This document shows, in pieces, positions 5,635 to 6,260 of a DNA stretch of 6,260 nt. Position 1 is the stretch's first letter. Every line of letters starts with the position of its first letter. This stretch comes from Sutterella sp. GTDB taxonomy: Bacteria; Pseudomonadota; Gammaproteobacteria; Burkholderiales; Burkholderiaceae_F. The translations under genes were made by a program, and so were the position numbers. The DNA lies in assembly GCA_019410445.1 (NCBI GenBank), contig DXSO01000104.1, positions 1 to 6,260 on the forward strand, written 5' to 3'. Under the pieces are notes generated by a model. That model had not been told where the DNA came from. It saw nothing but the letters and a program-made list of their open reading frames with translations, and made no database searches.

Positions 5635-6260
5635 ATGGCAAAAGCGAGGACTCATTACGTTTGTTCCGAGTGCGGCGGTTCAACTGTCAAGTGGCAGGGA
5701 AAATGTCCGCATTGCGGGTCGTGGAATACGATGCGCGAGTTTCGAGAACCCACGGCATCGCAGTCCCGATTTTCCGCATCTCGGCGTCAAACCTCGCTGG
5801 CAGACGGTGAGGGCGTCGTTGATTTAGCGGAAGTGCAGGCCACTGAGGTCCCTCGTATCTTGACTGGTATCGGTGAATTTGACCGAGTTACCGGCGGAGG
5901 ACTTGTCCCGGGTGGCGTAGGGTTGATTGGCGGCGATCCCGGAATTGGCAAGTCCACGCTTTTGCTTCAGGTGTTGGCGCGAATGGTGCGTTTGGGCAAG
6001 ACCGCGCTTTATGTCTCAGGGGAAGAGTCTGCCTCGCAAGTTGCACTGCGTGCACAGCGCATCGGCCTTGATCCTGCCGGCATGCGCTTGATGAGTGAAA
6101 TTGAACTTGAGCGCATTGAAGCAGAGATTTCAGCGTCTAAACCGCAGTTTGTCGTGATTGACTCAATTCAGACGCTTTATAGCTCTGATCTAGACTCAGC
6201 TCCGGGAAGTGTGACGCAGGTGCGAGAGTGTTCTGCTCGGTTGACGCGGTTGGCAAAGAC
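5635..6260 (+). CDS. radA: DNA repair protein RadA, N-terminal part (runs off window)
   Basis: The first 208 residues of about 450-460 expected are present. RadA is a RecA-like ATPase that drives branch migration and recombination-intermediate processing, acting as a hexameric helicase on DNA in the cytoplasm. A four-cysteine zinc finger occupies residues 10-27 (CSEC...CPHCGSW). After a low-complexity linker (about 36-65), the LTGIGEFDRVTGGGLVPGGV segment (76-95) leads to the Walker A motif GDPGIGKST (100-108). YVSGEES (126-132) is a RadA hallmark, and Walker B is FVVIDSIQTL (172-181). The RadA-specific KNRFG motif and the Lon-like C-terminal domain lie beyond the window. The start is set by the zinc-finger distance and by GAGG at 5621-5624, which overlaps the alr stop codon. 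It is likely translated from an alr-radA message. Confidence 0.96.
   Translation, partial: MAKARTHYVCSECGGSTVKWQGKCPHCGSWNTMREFREPTASQSRFSASRRQTSLADGEGVVDLAEVQATEVPRILTGIGEFDRVTGGGLVPGGVGLIGGDPGIGKSTLLLQVLARMVRLGKTALYVSGEESASQVALRAQRIGLDPAGMRLMSEIELERIEAEISASKPQFVVIDSIQTLYSSDLDSAPGSVTQVRECSARLTRLAK

Noticed and set aside
1..6260. CRISPR arrays, tRNA/rRNA genes, insertion sequences, attachment sites
   Set aside because: I saw no spaced direct repeats, tRNA cloverleaf, rRNA segment, transposase or terminal inverted repeats by reading both strands.

Overview
The window looks like a chromosomal segment of a mid-GC betaproteobacterium. The gene order lplT / alr / radA is the arrangement known from Burkholderiales. 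An exported flavin subunit next to a small tetraheme cytochrome suggests an anaerobically respiring, gut-type member such as the Sutterellaceae. That lineage call is inference from synteny and gene content, not from a search.

Left part (1 to about 1650, minus strand): a two-gene operon. The promoter-proximal gene encodes a 113-residue secreted tetraheme cytochrome c. It is followed after 37 bases by a Tat-exported FAD-binding subunit of the fumarate reductase/flavocytochrome c superfamily, cut off by the window edge. Together they look like a Shewanella Fcc3-type flavocytochrome c divided into two polypeptides. The flavin subunit lacks the residues that serve fumarate reduction in Fcc3, so its electron acceptor is probably something else.

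Centre-left (1652 to 2873, minus strand): a DJ-1/PfpI-family protein with its own terminator. Its export signal is complete only if the A8 tract directly after the best start codon is read as seven A. As given, that start is out of frame. Upstream lie about 450 bases without a convincing gene, holding an orphan intrinsic terminator that faces the DJ-1 gene and the terminator of lplT.

Centre-right (2874 to 4545): lplT, a lysophospholipid flippase of the major facilitator superfamily, on the minus strand. Beyond it is a 337-base gap that seems to hold a decayed fragment of a histidine kinase ATPase domain.

Right part (4546 to 6260, plus strand): alr (alanine racemase), complete, followed 12 bases later by the start of radA, which runs off the window. 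These are housekeeping genes: lplT serves envelope phospholipid recycling, alr supplies D-alanine for peptidoglycan, and radA acts in recombinational DNA repair.

The points most worth a second look are the A8 frame break at the DJ-1 start, the atypical active site of the split flavocytochrome, and the unexplained terminator at 2641-2688.
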